Shown here: in pieces, positions 1-8,888 of the stretch
Position numbering within the stretch: position 1 is the first letter of the stretch
Layout: each line of letters starts with the position of its first letter
Source of the DNA: Marmoricola endophyticus
GTDB lineage: Bacteria; Actinomycetota; Actinomycetes; Propionibacteriales; Nocardioidaceae
Length of the DNA stretch: 64,000 nucleotides
Assembly (NCBI RefSeq): GCF_014644415.1
Contig: NZ_BMKQ01000001.1
Span: 1,726,861 to 1,790,860, forward strand
Direction of reading: 5' to 3'
The notes under the pieces: model-generated
The model's database searches: none
The model's input: the letters and a program-made list of their open reading frames with translations, nothing else
What the model was told of the DNA's origin: nothing
Position numbers and translations under genes: made by a program

Positions 1-2
1 TC

Positions 3-371
3 CGCACGGACCCGGCCCGAACCGCACGCACGGCGGCGGAGTTCCTCGGCGTCGCGACGCCCGACACGTGGCAGCCGACGACCACGGGCGAGACGAACGC
101 CTCGGTCGCGCCGCGCTTCCCCCGGGCGTACGCCGCCGCCAAGGCGGTGAGTCGCCGGCTGACCGCCACCGGTCACGCAGGGGTCGTCGACCGGGTCAAG
201 AGCTCGGCACCGGCCCGCGCCCTGAAGCGGGGACGGCAGGGCGTCACGGCCGCCCCGGTCCCGGACGCGATCCTCGCCGACCTCGGCGCGGCGCTCGCCG
301 ACGAGGCCGACCGGCTCACGGAGCTGCTGGATCGGCCGGTCGGGACCTCGTGGCGCGCCCCCACGGCGTGA
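3..371 (+). CDS. Sulfotransferase family protein, C-terminal part only
   Basis: The reading frame is open from the window edge and ends at 371, so only the last 122 residues are visible. The segment begins in the region where the second half of a PAPS-dependent sulfotransferase places its acceptor-loop residues (LGV, then W-x-P and TGETN), and it ends in a helix-rich tail with the phrase LTELLDRPVG-x3-W, common at the ends of actinobacterial sulfotransferases. The P-loop that binds the 5'-phosphosulfate would lie upstream of the window. Its neighbour at 2063 is a second sulfotransferase, which supports sulfation of the glycan made by this locus. The family call rests on the tail only and is moderate. 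Confidence 0.6.
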   Translation, partial: RTDPARTARTAAEFLGVATPDTWQPTTTGETNASVAPRFPRAYAAAKAVSRRLTATGHAGVVDRVKSSAPARALKRGRQGVTAAPVPDAILADLGAALADEADRLTELLDRPVGTSWRAPTA

Positions 372-578
372 GCCCGCGTCCGCCGCGGGGCCCGACGGGC
401 CGAATTATCTATATTATTGATTGTCTTTAGCGCTGAAGATTGTCTGAATTACCCGATAATTCTGCGCACTTTCGTGGTGTCGCCTAGACGTCTGGACCAG
501 ATATCTTCGGAATTCATCCGCTGGACACATTCCGACGATCTACTCCAGGGGCCAGACGAACAATCACGGGGGAGTCCG
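372..578 (+). promoter_or_regulatory. AT-rich regulatory region ahead of the glycan operon
   Basis: This intergenic stretch contains about 70 bases (401-470) that are mostly A/T in otherwise GC-rich DNA. It holds two direct copies of GATTGTCT (419-426 and 438-445, 19 bp apart, close to two helical turns) and an inverted pair GAATTATC (402-409) / GATAATTC (455-462). A GGGGGAG ribosome-binding site (568-574) sits just before the ATG at 579. I infer a regulated promoter for the operon that starts at 579; no regulator is identified and -35/-10 boxes are not assigned. Confidence 0.45.
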
Positions 579-2063
579 ATGACACTGAGCGCCCTGCCGC
601 ACCGCCGGCGGGCGGTGCTCGTCGGCACCACCTCACCCGACGCCGGTGCTGTTCTCCCTCCGCTCGCCCGGGCCGTCCGACGCGCGACCGTCCTGATCGC
701 GCTCGGCGACGCCGTGGTCATCGGGCTCGCCCTCGCCCTGGCCTGGCAGGCGCGCCTCCTGGTCGACCTGGGCCGGCCGGCCGACCCGCAGCTCTCCTTG
801 CTGACCAGTGCCGGCCCCCAGATCCTGGTCGGCTGGCTGCTGGTGCTCGCGCTGCTCGGCGGCTACTCGCGCCGCTTCTTCGGCGCCGGGGTCGAGGAGT
901 ACCGCGTCATCCTCACCTCATCCTTCGCGACCGCGGGCCTCACCGGCCTGATCTGCTACCTCCTGCGCATCGAGCTGAGCCGGGGGTTCGTGCTGATGGC
1001 GTTCGCGATCGGGACGCCCGCACTGGTCCTCCACCGGTACGGCGTCCGCCTGCTCGTCCACCGCGTGCGCCGCGCCGGTGGGCTGGTCAACCGGGTGATC
1101 GCGGTCGGTGGCGCCGGTGACATCGAGGAGATCTGCCGGGTCCTCGACCGCGAGCGGCACCTCGGCTACGCCGTCGTCGGCGCCTGCACCCCCGATCCCG
1201 AGGCCGAGTGCCCCGTCGAGCGGGTCGGCGACGTCTCCACCATCCGCTCGAGCTGCGCCCGGGCCGGCGCCGACACGGTTCTCGTCGCCCGTGGCGGCTA
1301 CGAGAGCTCCGAGGACCTGCGACGCATCGCCTGGGCCCTGGAGGGCGACGACATCGACCTGATGGTGGTCCCCAGCCTCACCGAGGTCGCCGGCCCCCGG
1401 ATCCAGATGCGGCCCGTCGCCGGGCTCCCGCTCATCCACCTGCGCAAGCCGCAGGTCGACCAGGCGGGTGGGGTCAGCAAGCGGCTCTTCGACGTGGTCG
1501 GGTCGCTGGCCGCCCTCGTCGTCCTCTCGCCGGTGATGGTGCTGGTCGCGCTCGCGGTCCGGCTCGAGGACCGTGGCCCGGTGCTGTTCCGGCAGAGCCG
1601 GGTGGGGTGGAAGGGCACCGTGTTCCGCTGCCTCAAGTTCCGCTCGATGGTCCGCGACGCCGACCGGCTCGAGCAGCAGCTGCGCGAGGCCGACGGGCAC
1701 GACGGGGCGCTGTGGAAGAACCGGTCCGACCCCCGGGTCACCCGGGTCGGCGCCTTCATCCGCCGCTACTCCCTCGACGAGCTGCCACAGCTGTTCAACG
1801 TGCTCGGCGGCCAGATGAGCCTGGTGGGCCCGCGACCGCAGCAGGCGTGGGAGGTCGAGACGTACACCGGCCACACGCACCGCCGCCTGATGGTGCGCCC
1901 GGGGATGACCGGGCTGTGGCAGGTCTCCGGCCGCTCGCGGCTGCCGCTGGACGAGGCCGTGCGCCTGGACCTGTACTACGTCGACAACTGGTCGCTCACC
2001 GCCGACCTCGTGATCATGGCCAAGACGATCAAGGCCGTCATCGGCAAGGACGGGGCCTACTGA
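579..2063 (+). CDS. Polyprenyl-phosphate sugar-1-phosphate transferase (WbaP/CpsE type)
   Basis: A 494-residue membrane enzyme that starts glycan assembly by moving a sugar phosphate from a nucleotide sugar to undecaprenyl phosphate. Four hydrophobic segments lie within about residues 35-165, followed by a Rossmann-like domain (AVGGAGD near 175) and the catalytic bacterial-sugar-transferase domain from about 300. That domain shows KRLFDVVGS, LFRQSRVG, KFRSMV, the DELPQLFNVL segment with the Asp-Glu dyad, SLVGPRP and RPGMTGLWQVSGRS. The frame is open back to 417, but the ATG at 579 is preferred for its GGGGGAG site and because the family begins near there. It is the first gene of an operon joined by stop-start overlaps. 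The sugar is not predictable. Confidence 0.9.
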   Translation: MTLSALPHRRRAVLVGTTSPDAGAVLPPLARAVRRATVLIALGDAVVIGLALALAWQARLLVDLGRPADPQLSLLTSAGPQILVGWLLVLALLGGYSRRFFGAGVEEYRVILTSSFATAGLTGLICYLLRIELSRGFVLMAFAIGTPALVLHRYGVRLLVHRVRRAGGLVNRVIAVGGAGDIEEICRVLDRERHLGYAVVGACTPDPEAECPVERVGDVSTIRSSCARAGADTVLVARGGYESSEDLRRIAWALEGDDIDLMVVPSLTEVAGPRIQMRPVAGLPLIHLRKPQVDQAGGVSKRLFDVVGSLAALVVLSPVMVLVALAVRLEDRGPVLFRQSRVGWKGTVFRCLKFRSMVRDADRLEQQLREADGHDGALWKNRSDPRVTRVGAFIRRYSLDELPQLFNVLGGQMSLVGPRPQQAWEVETYTGHTHRRLMVRPGMTGLWQVSGRSRLPLDEAVRLDLYYVDNWSLTADLVIMAKTIKAVIGKDGAY

Positions 2064-3037
2064 TGACCGCGGCCACGGACCGCCCGGTCCTGCGCGAGCA
2101 GAGCCCGACCGATGCTCGTCCGACGGTGCTCTACGTCGCCGGCTCCGGGCGCAGCGGCAGCACGGCGCTCGCCCAGGTGCTCGAGCGCGAGCTCGCCGCC
2201 GGCCACGCGGGCGAGGTCCGCTACCTCTGGGACCGTGGCATCGGCGAGGACCAGCTGTGCCAGTGCGGACAGCCCTTCTCCCGCTGCCCGTGGTGGAGCG
2301 GCGTGCTGTCCCGCGCTCACGGCGAGGCCCTCGACGGGGCTGCCGGCACGCTGGCCCGGGTGCGCCCCGCCGTCGACCGGATCCGGCGCGTCCCCTCCCT
2401 GCTCCGCCAGGCCCGGGCCGGCCAGCCCACTGCGGCGGTGGCGGCTTACGCCGACGTGGTCGTCCCCGTCTACGCCGCGCTGGCGGCGCACGGTGCCCGT
2501 GACGAGGCGGTCATCGACTCCTCGAAGGACCCCTCGTACCTCTTCGCGCTCGCCGCCACCGGCCGCATCGACCTGCGGGTCCTCCACCTGGTGCGCGACA
2601 GTCGTGCCGTCGCGCACTCCTGGACCCGGCGCAAGCGCCGCCCGGAGATCCACTGGGAGGAGCAGTACATGCGCACCCTCCCGCCGTGGCGCTCCGCCGT
2701 GCTGTGGACCGAGTACAACACCGTGCTGGAGACCGCCCGAGGTCTCGGGGTCCCCGTGCTCCGCGTGCGGTACGAGGACTTCGCCACCGATCCCGACGCC
2801 ACGGTCGGCCGGGTCGCCACCAGCCTCGGACTCGCGCGGCGGCAGCTGGGCACCGCACCGGCCGGCCACAGCTTCTCCGGCAACCCGATCCGCTTCGACG
2901 CCGAGCCCGTCCGCGTACGCCTCGACGAGGCGTGGCGCACCGCCCTGGCCGCCGACCAGCGGCGCCGGGTCACCGCACTGACCGCTCCGCTGCTGGCCTC
3001 GTACGGCTACCTGGGCCGTACGCGTGGTGGACGATGA
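2063..3037 (+). CDS. PAPS-dependent sulfotransferase family protein
   Basis: A 324-residue cytoplasmic enzyme expected to transfer sulfate from PAPS to a hydroxyl or amine, probably on a glycan or its precursor. The 5'-phosphosulfate P-loop is GSGRSGST at residues 27-34, and the 3'-phosphate motif LVRDSRAVAHSW with its Arg and Ser lies near residue 180. A cysteine cluster (CQCGQPFSRCPWW) follows the P-loop, as in many actinobacterial members. The ATG shares its A with the TGA of the upstream sugar transferase (TGATG), so the two are probably translationally coupled. Length is normal for the family; the acceptor is unknown. Confidence 0.85.
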   Translation: MTAATDRPVLREQSPTDARPTVLYVAGSGRSGSTALAQVLERELAAGHAGEVRYLWDRGIGEDQLCQCGQPFSRCPWWSGVLSRAHGEALDGAAGTLARVRPAVDRIRRVPSLLRQARAGQPTAAVAAYADVVVPVYAALAAHGARDEAVIDSSKDPSYLFALAATGRIDLRVLHLVRDSRAVAHSWTRRKRRPEIHWEEQYMRTLPPWRSAVLWTEYNTVLETARGLGVPVLRVRYEDFATDPDATVGRVATSLGLARRQLGTAPAGHSFSGNPIRFDAEPVRVRLDEAWRTALAADQRRRVTALTAPLLASYGYLGRTRGGR

Positions 3038-4158
3038 GCGCCGCGCGCCGGACGCCGGTGGTCCTCCACGTGGTCCACGGGCTCGGCTCGGGGGTCGAGC
3101 GGGTCGTCGGCGACTACGTGGCGGCCACGCCGGAGGCCGAGCACCACGTGCTGCACAGCACCGACCCCAGCTGCCACGGTGCGTCGTGGGCCGGATCCGC
3201 CGGCTTCTCCTCCGTGCGCGAGGTGCCTGGCTCGCCCTGGCGGTTCGCCCGGGAGGTGCGACGCGCACGTCGCGACCTCTCCCCCGACATCGTCCACGCG
3301 CACTCCTCGGTGGCGGGCGCGCTCGTGCGTACGCTGCTGCCGCGCGCGCACGTCGTCTACACCCCGCACTGCTTCGCCTTCGTGCGTCGCGACGTCCGCA
3401 CCACCACGCGGGCCGCGTTCTGGCTGGTGGAGGCGCTGCTCGGTCGGCGCACGGCGGCCCTGGCCGCGTGCAGCGCCCACGAGGCCGCGCTCGGCCGCCG
3501 CCTGATCCGCCCCCACCGGGTCCACTACGTGCCCAACATCGCCTCGCTCGCGCCGGCGCCGGCCCGGGTCGTCGACGAGGACCCCCGGCCCTCGGTGGTC
3601 GCCATGGGCCGGATCGCGCCGCAGAAGGCGCCCGAGAGCTTCGCGGCCCTGGCCGAGGACCTGCGGGGGCGGGCCGACGTCCGGCTGACCTGGATCGGTG
3701 CGGGCTCCGCCGAGCAGACCGCCGCCCTGCGCGCCGCGGGCGTCGAGGTCACCGGGTGGCTGGACCACGACGCGGCCACGGCTCGTCTCGCCGCCGCCGA
3801 CCTCTACGTCCACACGGCGCGGTGGGAGGCGACCCCGCTGACCGTGCTCGAAGCCGCCCGGCTCGAGGTCCCCGTGCTGGCCCGCGACACGGCGCCGATG
3901 CGGGCGCTCGACCTGCGCGGCACCTGGTCCGGCCGCGCACAGCTCGCCGACGCCGTCGTGGCCGCCCTGCCCGACGGCGACGTCGCGACCGCTGCCGGGC
4001 TGCGCGCCGACGGGCGGCGCCTGAGCGACGCCCACTCGCCACAGCGTCAGCGCGAGGCGCTGCGCGCCTGCTACGCCAGCGTGCTCCCGGCCTGGGGGGA
4101 CGTACGCACCACCGAGCCGCCGCACGTCAACTCCGAGACCCAGAAGGTGAGCGCGTGA
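3034..4158 (+). CDS. GT4-type glycosyltransferase
   Basis: A 374-residue cytoplasmic glycosyltransferase with the two-Rossmann GT-B layout. The N-terminal half carries the acceptor-side glycine loop (GLGSGVERV) and an HAHSS segment. The C-terminal donor domain has MGRIAPQK, WIGAGS and the E-x7-E element in WEATPLTVLEAA, which binds the nucleotide sugar in retaining GT4 enzymes. The start overlaps the sulfotransferase stop (ATGA), so it belongs to the same operon. It probably adds one sugar to the repeat unit; donor and acceptor cannot be read from sequence. Confidence 0.85.
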   Translation: MSAARRTPVVLHVVHGLGSGVERVVGDYVAATPEAEHHVLHSTDPSCHGASWAGSAGFSSVREVPGSPWRFAREVRRARRDLSPDIVHAHSSVAGALVRTLLPRAHVVYTPHCFAFVRRDVRTTTRAAFWLVEALLGRRTAALAACSAHEAALGRRLIRPHRVHYVPNIASLAPAPARVVDEDPRPSVVAMGRIAPQKAPESFAALAEDLRGRADVRLTWIGAGSAEQTAALRAAGVEVTGWLDHDAATARLAAADLYVHTARWEATPLTVLEAARLEVPVLARDTAPMRALDLRGTWSGRAQLADAVVAALPDGDVATAAGLRADGRRLSDAHSPQRQREALRACYASVLPAWGDVRTTEPPHVNSETQKVSA

Positions 4159-5144
4159 GCACACAGATGATCGGTCAGCGACGGGCTCCACGGACGGCCA
4201 TGGTGACCGGCGCCGCCGGGTTCATCGGCAGCCATCTCACCGAGGCGCTGCTCTCGCGCGGCGACGAGGTGGTCGGGGTCGACAGCCTCACCGACTACTA
4301 CGACCCGGAGCAGAAGCGCCGCAACCTCGCGCCGCTCCTCTCGCACCCCCGGTTCACGCTGCTCGAGCAGTCGTTGACCGATCCCGAGCCACTGGCCGTG
4401 GCCGCCGGCGTCGACACCGTGTTCCACCAGGCCGGGCAACCCGGGGTACGACTGTCCTGGAGCGAGTACTTCGGCACGTACGTCGAGCGCAACGTGGTCA
4501 CCACCCAGCGGCTGCTGGAGGCGGTCCAGGGTGGTCGCGCACGGAAGGTCGTCTTCGCCTCGAGCTCGTCGGTCTACGGCAACCAGCCGGCGTACCCGTG
4601 CACGGAGGCGGCGCTGCCGACCCCGTACAGCCCCTACGGCGTCACCAAGCTCGCCGCCGAGCACCTGTGCGGGCTCTACGCGCGCAACTTCGGCATACCG
4701 ACGGTCTCGCTGCGCTACTTCACGGTCTACGGACCGCGACAGCGGCCGGACATGGCCTTCTCGATCTTCCTGCGCAACGCGCTCGAGGGACGACCGGTCA
4801 CGGTGACCGGGGACGGCGAGCAGGTCCGCGACTTCACCTACGTCGGCGACATCGTCCGGGCCAACCTCGCCGCCGCCGACGCCGACGTCGTCCCCGGGAG
4901 CGTGTTCAACGTCTGCGGTCGCGAGTCGGTGACCGTCAACCGGGTGCTGGACCTGATGGGCGAGTGCCTGGGCACTCCCGTGCAGCGGGAGCGGATCCCC
5001 GTCGTGGCCGGCGACGTCGAGCGCACCGGAGGCAGCTCGCGGATGGCCGAGGAGCACCTCGGCTGGCAGGCGCAGACGTCGCTGGCCGACGGGATCGCCG
5101 CGCAGGTCGCGTGGGAGAGCGCCCGTGTCACCGCACCGGTCTGA
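4155..5144 (+). CDS. NAD-dependent nucleotide-sugar epimerase (extended SDR)
   Basis: A 329-residue extended short-chain dehydrogenase. It has the NAD-binding motif GAAGFIGSH near residue 20, an SSSVYG strand, the catalytic YGVTK (Tyr-x3-Lys) and RYFTVYGPRQRPDM, which resembles UDP-glucuronate or UDP-glucose 4-epimerases. The GTG start gives a GTGA overlap with the preceding glycosyltransferase, and no in-frame alternative extends the usual N-terminus. It likely makes a sugar donor for the glycan encoded here. Substrate is not determined: a UDP-hexuronate 4-epimerase or a UDP-glucose/galactose 4-epimerase are the main options. Confidence 0.85.
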   Translation: MSTQMIGQRRAPRTAMVTGAAGFIGSHLTEALLSRGDEVVGVDSLTDYYDPEQKRRNLAPLLSHPRFTLLEQSLTDPEPLAVAAGVDTVFHQAGQPGVRLSWSEYFGTYVERNVVTTQRLLEAVQGGRARKVVFASSSSVYGNQPAYPCTEAALPTPYSPYGVTKLAAEHLCGLYARNFGIPTVSLRYFTVYGPRQRPDMAFSIFLRNALEGRPVTVTGDGEQVRDFTYVGDIVRANLAAADADVVPGSVFNVCGRESVTVNRVLDLMGECLGTPVQRERIPVVAGDVERTGGSSRMAEEHLGWQAQTSLADGIAAQVAWESARVTAPV

Positions 5145-6246
5145 GCACGGCGAGGAGCGGCGCCGCGTCCTGCTGGTGATCAACAGCCTCGTCCGCGGCG
5201 GCGCGGAGACCCAGCTGCTCGGAGTCGCCCGGGCACTGCGCCAGGCCGGGGACGAGGTGGTCGTCGCGACCCTGCGCGGCGGCAACGACTTCGCCGAGCA
5301 GATCGAGGGCGACGGGTTGCAGACCTGGCTGCCGGCCTCGCCCGACGCGGGGTGGGACGTACGCCACGCGGGCCGGATCGTGTGGCGCGCCTGGCGCTGG
5401 CGACCGGAGGTCACCGTCAGCTTCCTGTTGCAGGCAACCCTGCTCACCCGGTTGCTGAACGTCCTCGTTCGGCCGCGACGCTCGATCGCCTCGATGCGCA
5501 ACGAGAAGCTGGAGACGCGGCTGCGGACGTGGCTCTACCGGGTGACCTGCGGGCTCGACGACGTCGTCGTGACGAACTCGCGGTCCGCCGCTCGCACGCT
5601 GCGCCACAACGGCACCGTGCCCGACGACCCTCGTCGCATCGTCGTGATCCCCAACGGGATCGACGCAGACGCCGTACGCGCTCGCGCCACGGCCGACCCG
5701 GCGCGGACCCGAGCCGCGCTCGGAGTGGCCGCCGAGTCCGTCCTGCTCCTCGGGATCGGCCGGCTCAGTGACCAGAAGGACTGGCCGACCCTCCTCGATG
5801 CCCTCGCCCGGACGGACGACAGCGTCTCGTGCGTCATCGCCGGCGAGGGGCCGCAGCGCGAGGCGCTGGAGGCGCTGGCCGCGCGACTCGGGGTGAGTGA
5901 ACGGCTGACCTTTCTCGGCCTGCGCCACGACGTACCGGACCTGATGGCCGCGGCCGACGCCCTCGTCCTCAGCAGCCGGTACGAGGGCACCCCCAACGTC
6001 GTCCTGGAGGCGCTGGCGATGGGGCTTCCGGTCATCGCCTCGGACGTGGGCGCCTGCCGCGAGCTCCTGGAGGGCACCGAAGGAGAGGTCGTGCCACCTG
6101 GCGACGCGGCGGCACTCGCGGCCGCGATCGGGAGGCGCCCCCGTCGAGCTGGCGACTCGAGTGCGCCGGCCTCGACGGAACGCTTCGCGTGGGGAGCGGT
6201 CCAGCGACAGTGGGTCGCTCTCGTCCACGACCGACGCGCCGGCTGA
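5125..6246 (+). CDS. GT4-type glycosyltransferase
   Basis: A 373-residue GT-B glycosyltransferase. The N-terminus shows RGGAETQLLGVARAL, the typical acceptor-domain loop. The donor domain shows VIPNGID, GIGRLSDQKD, AGEGPQRE and EGTPNVVLEALAMGLPV with the E-x7-E element. The GTG at 5125 lies 20 bases inside the preceding epimerase gene, consistent with tight operon packing. It is the last gene of the run begun at 579; about 200 bases without a gene follow. Role: addition of a sugar to the lipid-linked repeat unit, identity unknown. Confidence 0.85.
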   Translation: MSPHRSEHGEERRRVLLVINSLVRGGAETQLLGVARALRQAGDEVVVATLRGGNDFAEQIEGDGLQTWLPASPDAGWDVRHAGRIVWRAWRWRPEVTVSFLLQATLLTRLLNVLVRPRRSIASMRNEKLETRLRTWLYRVTCGLDDVVVTNSRSAARTLRHNGTVPDDPRRIVVIPNGIDADAVRARATADPARTRAALGVAAESVLLLGIGRLSDQKDWPTLLDALARTDDSVSCVIAGEGPQREALEALAARLGVSERLTFLGLRHDVPDLMAAADALVLSSRYEGTPNVVLEALAMGLPVIASDVGACRELLEGTEGEVVPPGDAAALAAAIGRRPRRAGDSSAPASTERFAWGAVQRQWVALVHDRRAG

Positions 6247-6450
6247 GACCTCGGTGAGCGATCGCGGGCGAGCCGGCGCCCGCACCTGGTGTCGGGCTGT
6301 TCGCCCCGGCCACGGACACATCGCGGGACGGACCGCCCGGGCCGCGATCCAGCATCAGCGCTACGCTCGGCGCCGGCACGGGAAGCGAGGTCGACCTAGC
6401 GGCTGGTGCCCGACACTGTGACCGACCCTGCGCGGAGGCGTTGAACCACC
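6247..6450 (+). other. Intergenic spacer before nucleotide-sugar dehydrogenase
   Basis: About 200 GC-rich bases with no convincing coding frame. The only recognisable signal is GCGGAGGCG at about 6433-6441, a ribosome-binding site for the ATG at 6451. A promoter for the dehydrogenase is expected here, but no clear -10/-35 pair stands out. Confidence 0.4.
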
Positions 6451-7710
6451 ATGGCTCACGAGAAGCTCGTCGTCGTCGGACAGGGGTACGTCGGGCTCCC
6501 CATCGCCATGCGGGCGGTACAGGTCGGCTTCGACGTGGTGGGACTCGACGTCGACACGATCCGGGTGGAGGCGCTCCAGCAGGGGCGATCGTTCGTCGAG
6601 GACGTCAGCGACGACGACGTGGCATCGGCGATCGCCACCGGACGCTTCCGCGCCTCGACTCGGTCCGACGCCCTCGAAGGCTTCGACCACGTGATCATCA
6701 CCGTCCCCACGCCGCTGAAGGAGTCGATCCCCGACCTCTCCTTCATGCAGCAGGCGGCCGACACCATCGGGCCGTTCGTGACACCAGGAAGCACTGTGGT
6801 GCTGGAGTCGACCACCTACCCCGGCACGACAGAGGAGCTGCTCGTGCCGGCCCTGGAGAACGCGTCGGGGCTGAAAGCCGGGCCGGACTTCTTCGTCGGC
6901 TACTCGCCCGAACGCATCGACCCCGGCAACCAGACGTACACCTTCGTGACCACGCCGAAGGTGGTGGCGGGCATCGACGCCGCGTCCACGGCGCAGCTGG
7001 AGTCGCTCTACGGCCGCCTCGTCGACACCGTCGTCCCGGTGGCCACCCCCAAGGAGGCCGAGCTCACCAAGCTGCTCGAGAACACGTTCCGGCACGTCAA
7101 CATCGCCCTCGTCAACGAGCTCGCCGTCTACGCGCACTCGCTCGACATCGACGTCTGGGAGGCCATCGAGGCGGCGGCGACGAAACCGTTCGGCTTCATG
7201 AAGTTCACTCCCGGGCCAGGGGTCGGCGGCCACTGCCTCCCGGTCGACCCGTCGTACCTCTCCTGGCAGGTGCGCAGGACTCTCGGACAGAACTTCCGGT
7301 TCGTCGAGCTGGCCAACGACGTCAACGACCACATGCCCGACTACGTCGTCCAGCGTGTGATGAGTGGGCTGAACAAGGAGCGGAAGGCGCTCAACGGCAG
7401 TCGCGTGCTGGCAATCGGCCTGTCGTACAAGAAGAACACCGGCGACCCTCGGGAGTCTCCCGCGATGCGCGTCGTCGAGCTCCTCCACCAAGCCGGCGCC
7501 GAGGTGCACGCCGTCGACCCGTACGTCGAGGACCACCTGACGCCGGGCTACATTCACGTGGTCGACTTCAGCGAGGACGAGCTCCGTGCAGCGGACGCGG
7601 TCGTCGTGCTGACCGACCACGACAACCTCGACTACGACCTGATCGCCTCCGCGCCGGGATTCGTGCTCGACACCCGGCACCGCCTCGGCGGTCGCCGCGA
7701 GAGCATCTAA
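6451..7710 (+). CDS. Nucleotide-sugar 6-dehydrogenase (UDP-GlcNAc/UDP-ManNAc type)
   Basis: A 419-residue NAD-dependent enzyme of the UDP-glucose/GDP-mannose dehydrogenase family, oxidising C6 of a UDP-sugar to a uronate. It has the NAD loop GQGYVGLP near the N-terminus, STTYPGTTEE, YSPERIDPG, the Lys-containing KLLENTFRHVNIALVNE helix, the catalytic-cysteine motif GPGVGGHCLPVDP, and YKKNTGDPRESPA in the C-terminal domain. The YSPERIDPGN and GGHCLPVDP phrasing resembles the WbpA/WecC subgroup (N-acetylated substrates) more than UDP-glucose dehydrogenase. Paired with the epimerase at 8885 it could supply UDP-GalNAcA or similar. It ends in TAA, overlapping by four bases the stop of the convergent glycosyltransferase. 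Confidence 0.85.
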   Translation: MAHEKLVVVGQGYVGLPIAMRAVQVGFDVVGLDVDTIRVEALQQGRSFVEDVSDDDVASAIATGRFRASTRSDALEGFDHVIITVPTPLKESIPDLSFMQQAADTIGPFVTPGSTVVLESTTYPGTTEELLVPALENASGLKAGPDFFVGYSPERIDPGNQTYTFVTTPKVVAGIDAASTAQLESLYGRLVDTVVPVATPKEAELTKLLENTFRHVNIALVNELAVYAHSLDIDVWEAIEAAATKPFGFMKFTPGPGVGGHCLPVDPSYLSWQVRRTLGQNFRFVELANDVNDHMPDYVVQRVMSGLNKERKALNGSRVLAIGLSYKKNTGDPRESPAMRVVELLHQAGAEVHAVDPYVEDHLTPGYIHVVDFSEDELRAADAVVVLTDHDNLDYDLIASAPGFVLDTRHRLGGRRESI

Positions 7711-8888
7711 GGTCTCGACGACCTGCGTCGGTTGCTCCGTGTGGATGCGCTTTGGATCTCGAGGTAGAAGTCGCCTTCTAGCTGCCACAGCCGGCGGCGG
7801 TCGAACTCCTCCGCCACGCGTTGGCGTGCCGCTGTTCCCATCCGCCTGCGCAGCGTCCCGTCAGCGCAAAGAGTCGCGAGGGCTCGCACAAGTGCAGAAG
7901 TGTCACCGACCGGCACCAGCACACCGGTAACGCCGTCGATGACCGAGTCGACAGCCCCAGTGGCGCGGGTCGTCACCGCCGGTACGGCCGCGGCGGCCGC
8001 TTCGAGAACGACATTCGGAAAACCTTCACGATGGGTCGGCAGGCACAAAACGTCGACCCGGCCATAGAGCTCACGGACATCGTCGACGAAACCCACCACG
8101 TCCACGGGCAGCCCCTGGCGGCTCAACCTGCTCACCGCCTCGCGAGAGACCTCGTCCTCGAAATCACCGACCAGGAGCAGCTTGCTAGCAATACCGCTGC
8201 TTTGCAGAGCCTCGAAGGCATTGCACAGCTCAGGCACGCCCTTGCTCCGGCTCATCCGGCCGACAAACGCAATGACCACTTCGTCTCGGTCGGCAGGAGG
8301 CTGGGTGTGAGCGCTCGCTGATCGACGTGTAGCAAAGCGTTCGAGGTCAACGCCGTTGGAGCTTCCGGAGCCCAGCACTCGAAGCTTTCGTGGGGGCGCA
8401 AGGCGAAAACCCTCGAGACGGTTGCGAAGACTCGGACTCACCACGAGGGCGGCGTGTGCAGCGCCGCAGGTGATCCACTCGGTAGACCAGAGAAGAAGTC
8501 GTCCCGCGCCGCGCGCACCTTCCAAACGCAGTCCTCGCACCTTGTACACCCTGGCGCTCACGCCTGCGAACTGGGCGGCCAGCAGCCCCAGGAGAGCTGC
8601 CTTCGGTGTACCGATCGAGACGACGTCTGGGCGGACGTGGCGGAGCAAGCGATACCACCGCCACAAAGCCCGGGCGTCGCGCAGCGGCCTCGGTGCGCGC
8701 TCCATCGCTATGTGGTGGAACTGCACGGGACCTCTGTTCGAGCCAATCTGCGCATTGGAGACCACGTGCACTCTCCAACCTCGATCGTCTAAATATTCAG
8801 GAAACCCCGTCAAGAGTCTTAATGAGACGGCGTCCGTCACTCCGAGAACAATGGTTCCCGGAGTGTGGCTCTGGGTATCCTGACTCAC
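7707..8888 (-). CDS. GT4-type glycosyltransferase
   Basis: A 393-residue glycosyltransferase with an N-terminal domain holding TPKAALLG and a C-terminal donor domain with FVGRMSRSKGVPEL, VVGFVDDV and EGFPNVVLEAAAAAVPAV, where the E-x7-E pair is intact. I chose the GTG at 8888 because it forms a GTGA overlap with the upstream epimerase stop and has a GGAG about 12 bases upstream; a GTG at 8900 is possible. Base composition is lower in GC than the flanking operon, which fits a transferred cassette. It probably acts on the same glycan as the epimerase; similarity in style is to galactosyl/N-acetylhexosaminyl-type enzymes, but the substrate is not known. Confidence 0.83.
   Translation of the reverse strand: MSQDTQSHTPGTIVLGVTDAVSLRLLTGFPEYLDDRGWRVHVVSNAQIGSNRGPVQFHHIAMERAPRPLRDARALWRWYRLLRHVRPDVVSIGTPKAALLGLLAAQFAGVSARVYKVRGLRLEGARGAGRLLLWSTEWITCGAAHAALVVSPSLRNRLEGFRLAPPRKLRVLGSGSSNGVDLERFATRRSASAHTQPPADRDEVVIAFVGRMSRSKGVPELCNAFEALQSSGIASKLLLVGDFEDEVSREAVSRLSRQGLPVDVVGFVDDVRELYGRVDVLCLPTHREGFPNVVLEAAAAAVPAVTTRATGAVDSVIDGVTGVLVPVGDTSALVRALATLCADGTLRRRMGTAARQRVAEEFDRRRLWQLEGDFYLEIQSASTRSNRRRSSRP

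Noticed and set aside
68-430. A 120-residue frame at the left edge
   Set aside because: Its composition is that of a frameshifted shadow of the sulfotransferase tail in the frame starting at base 3.
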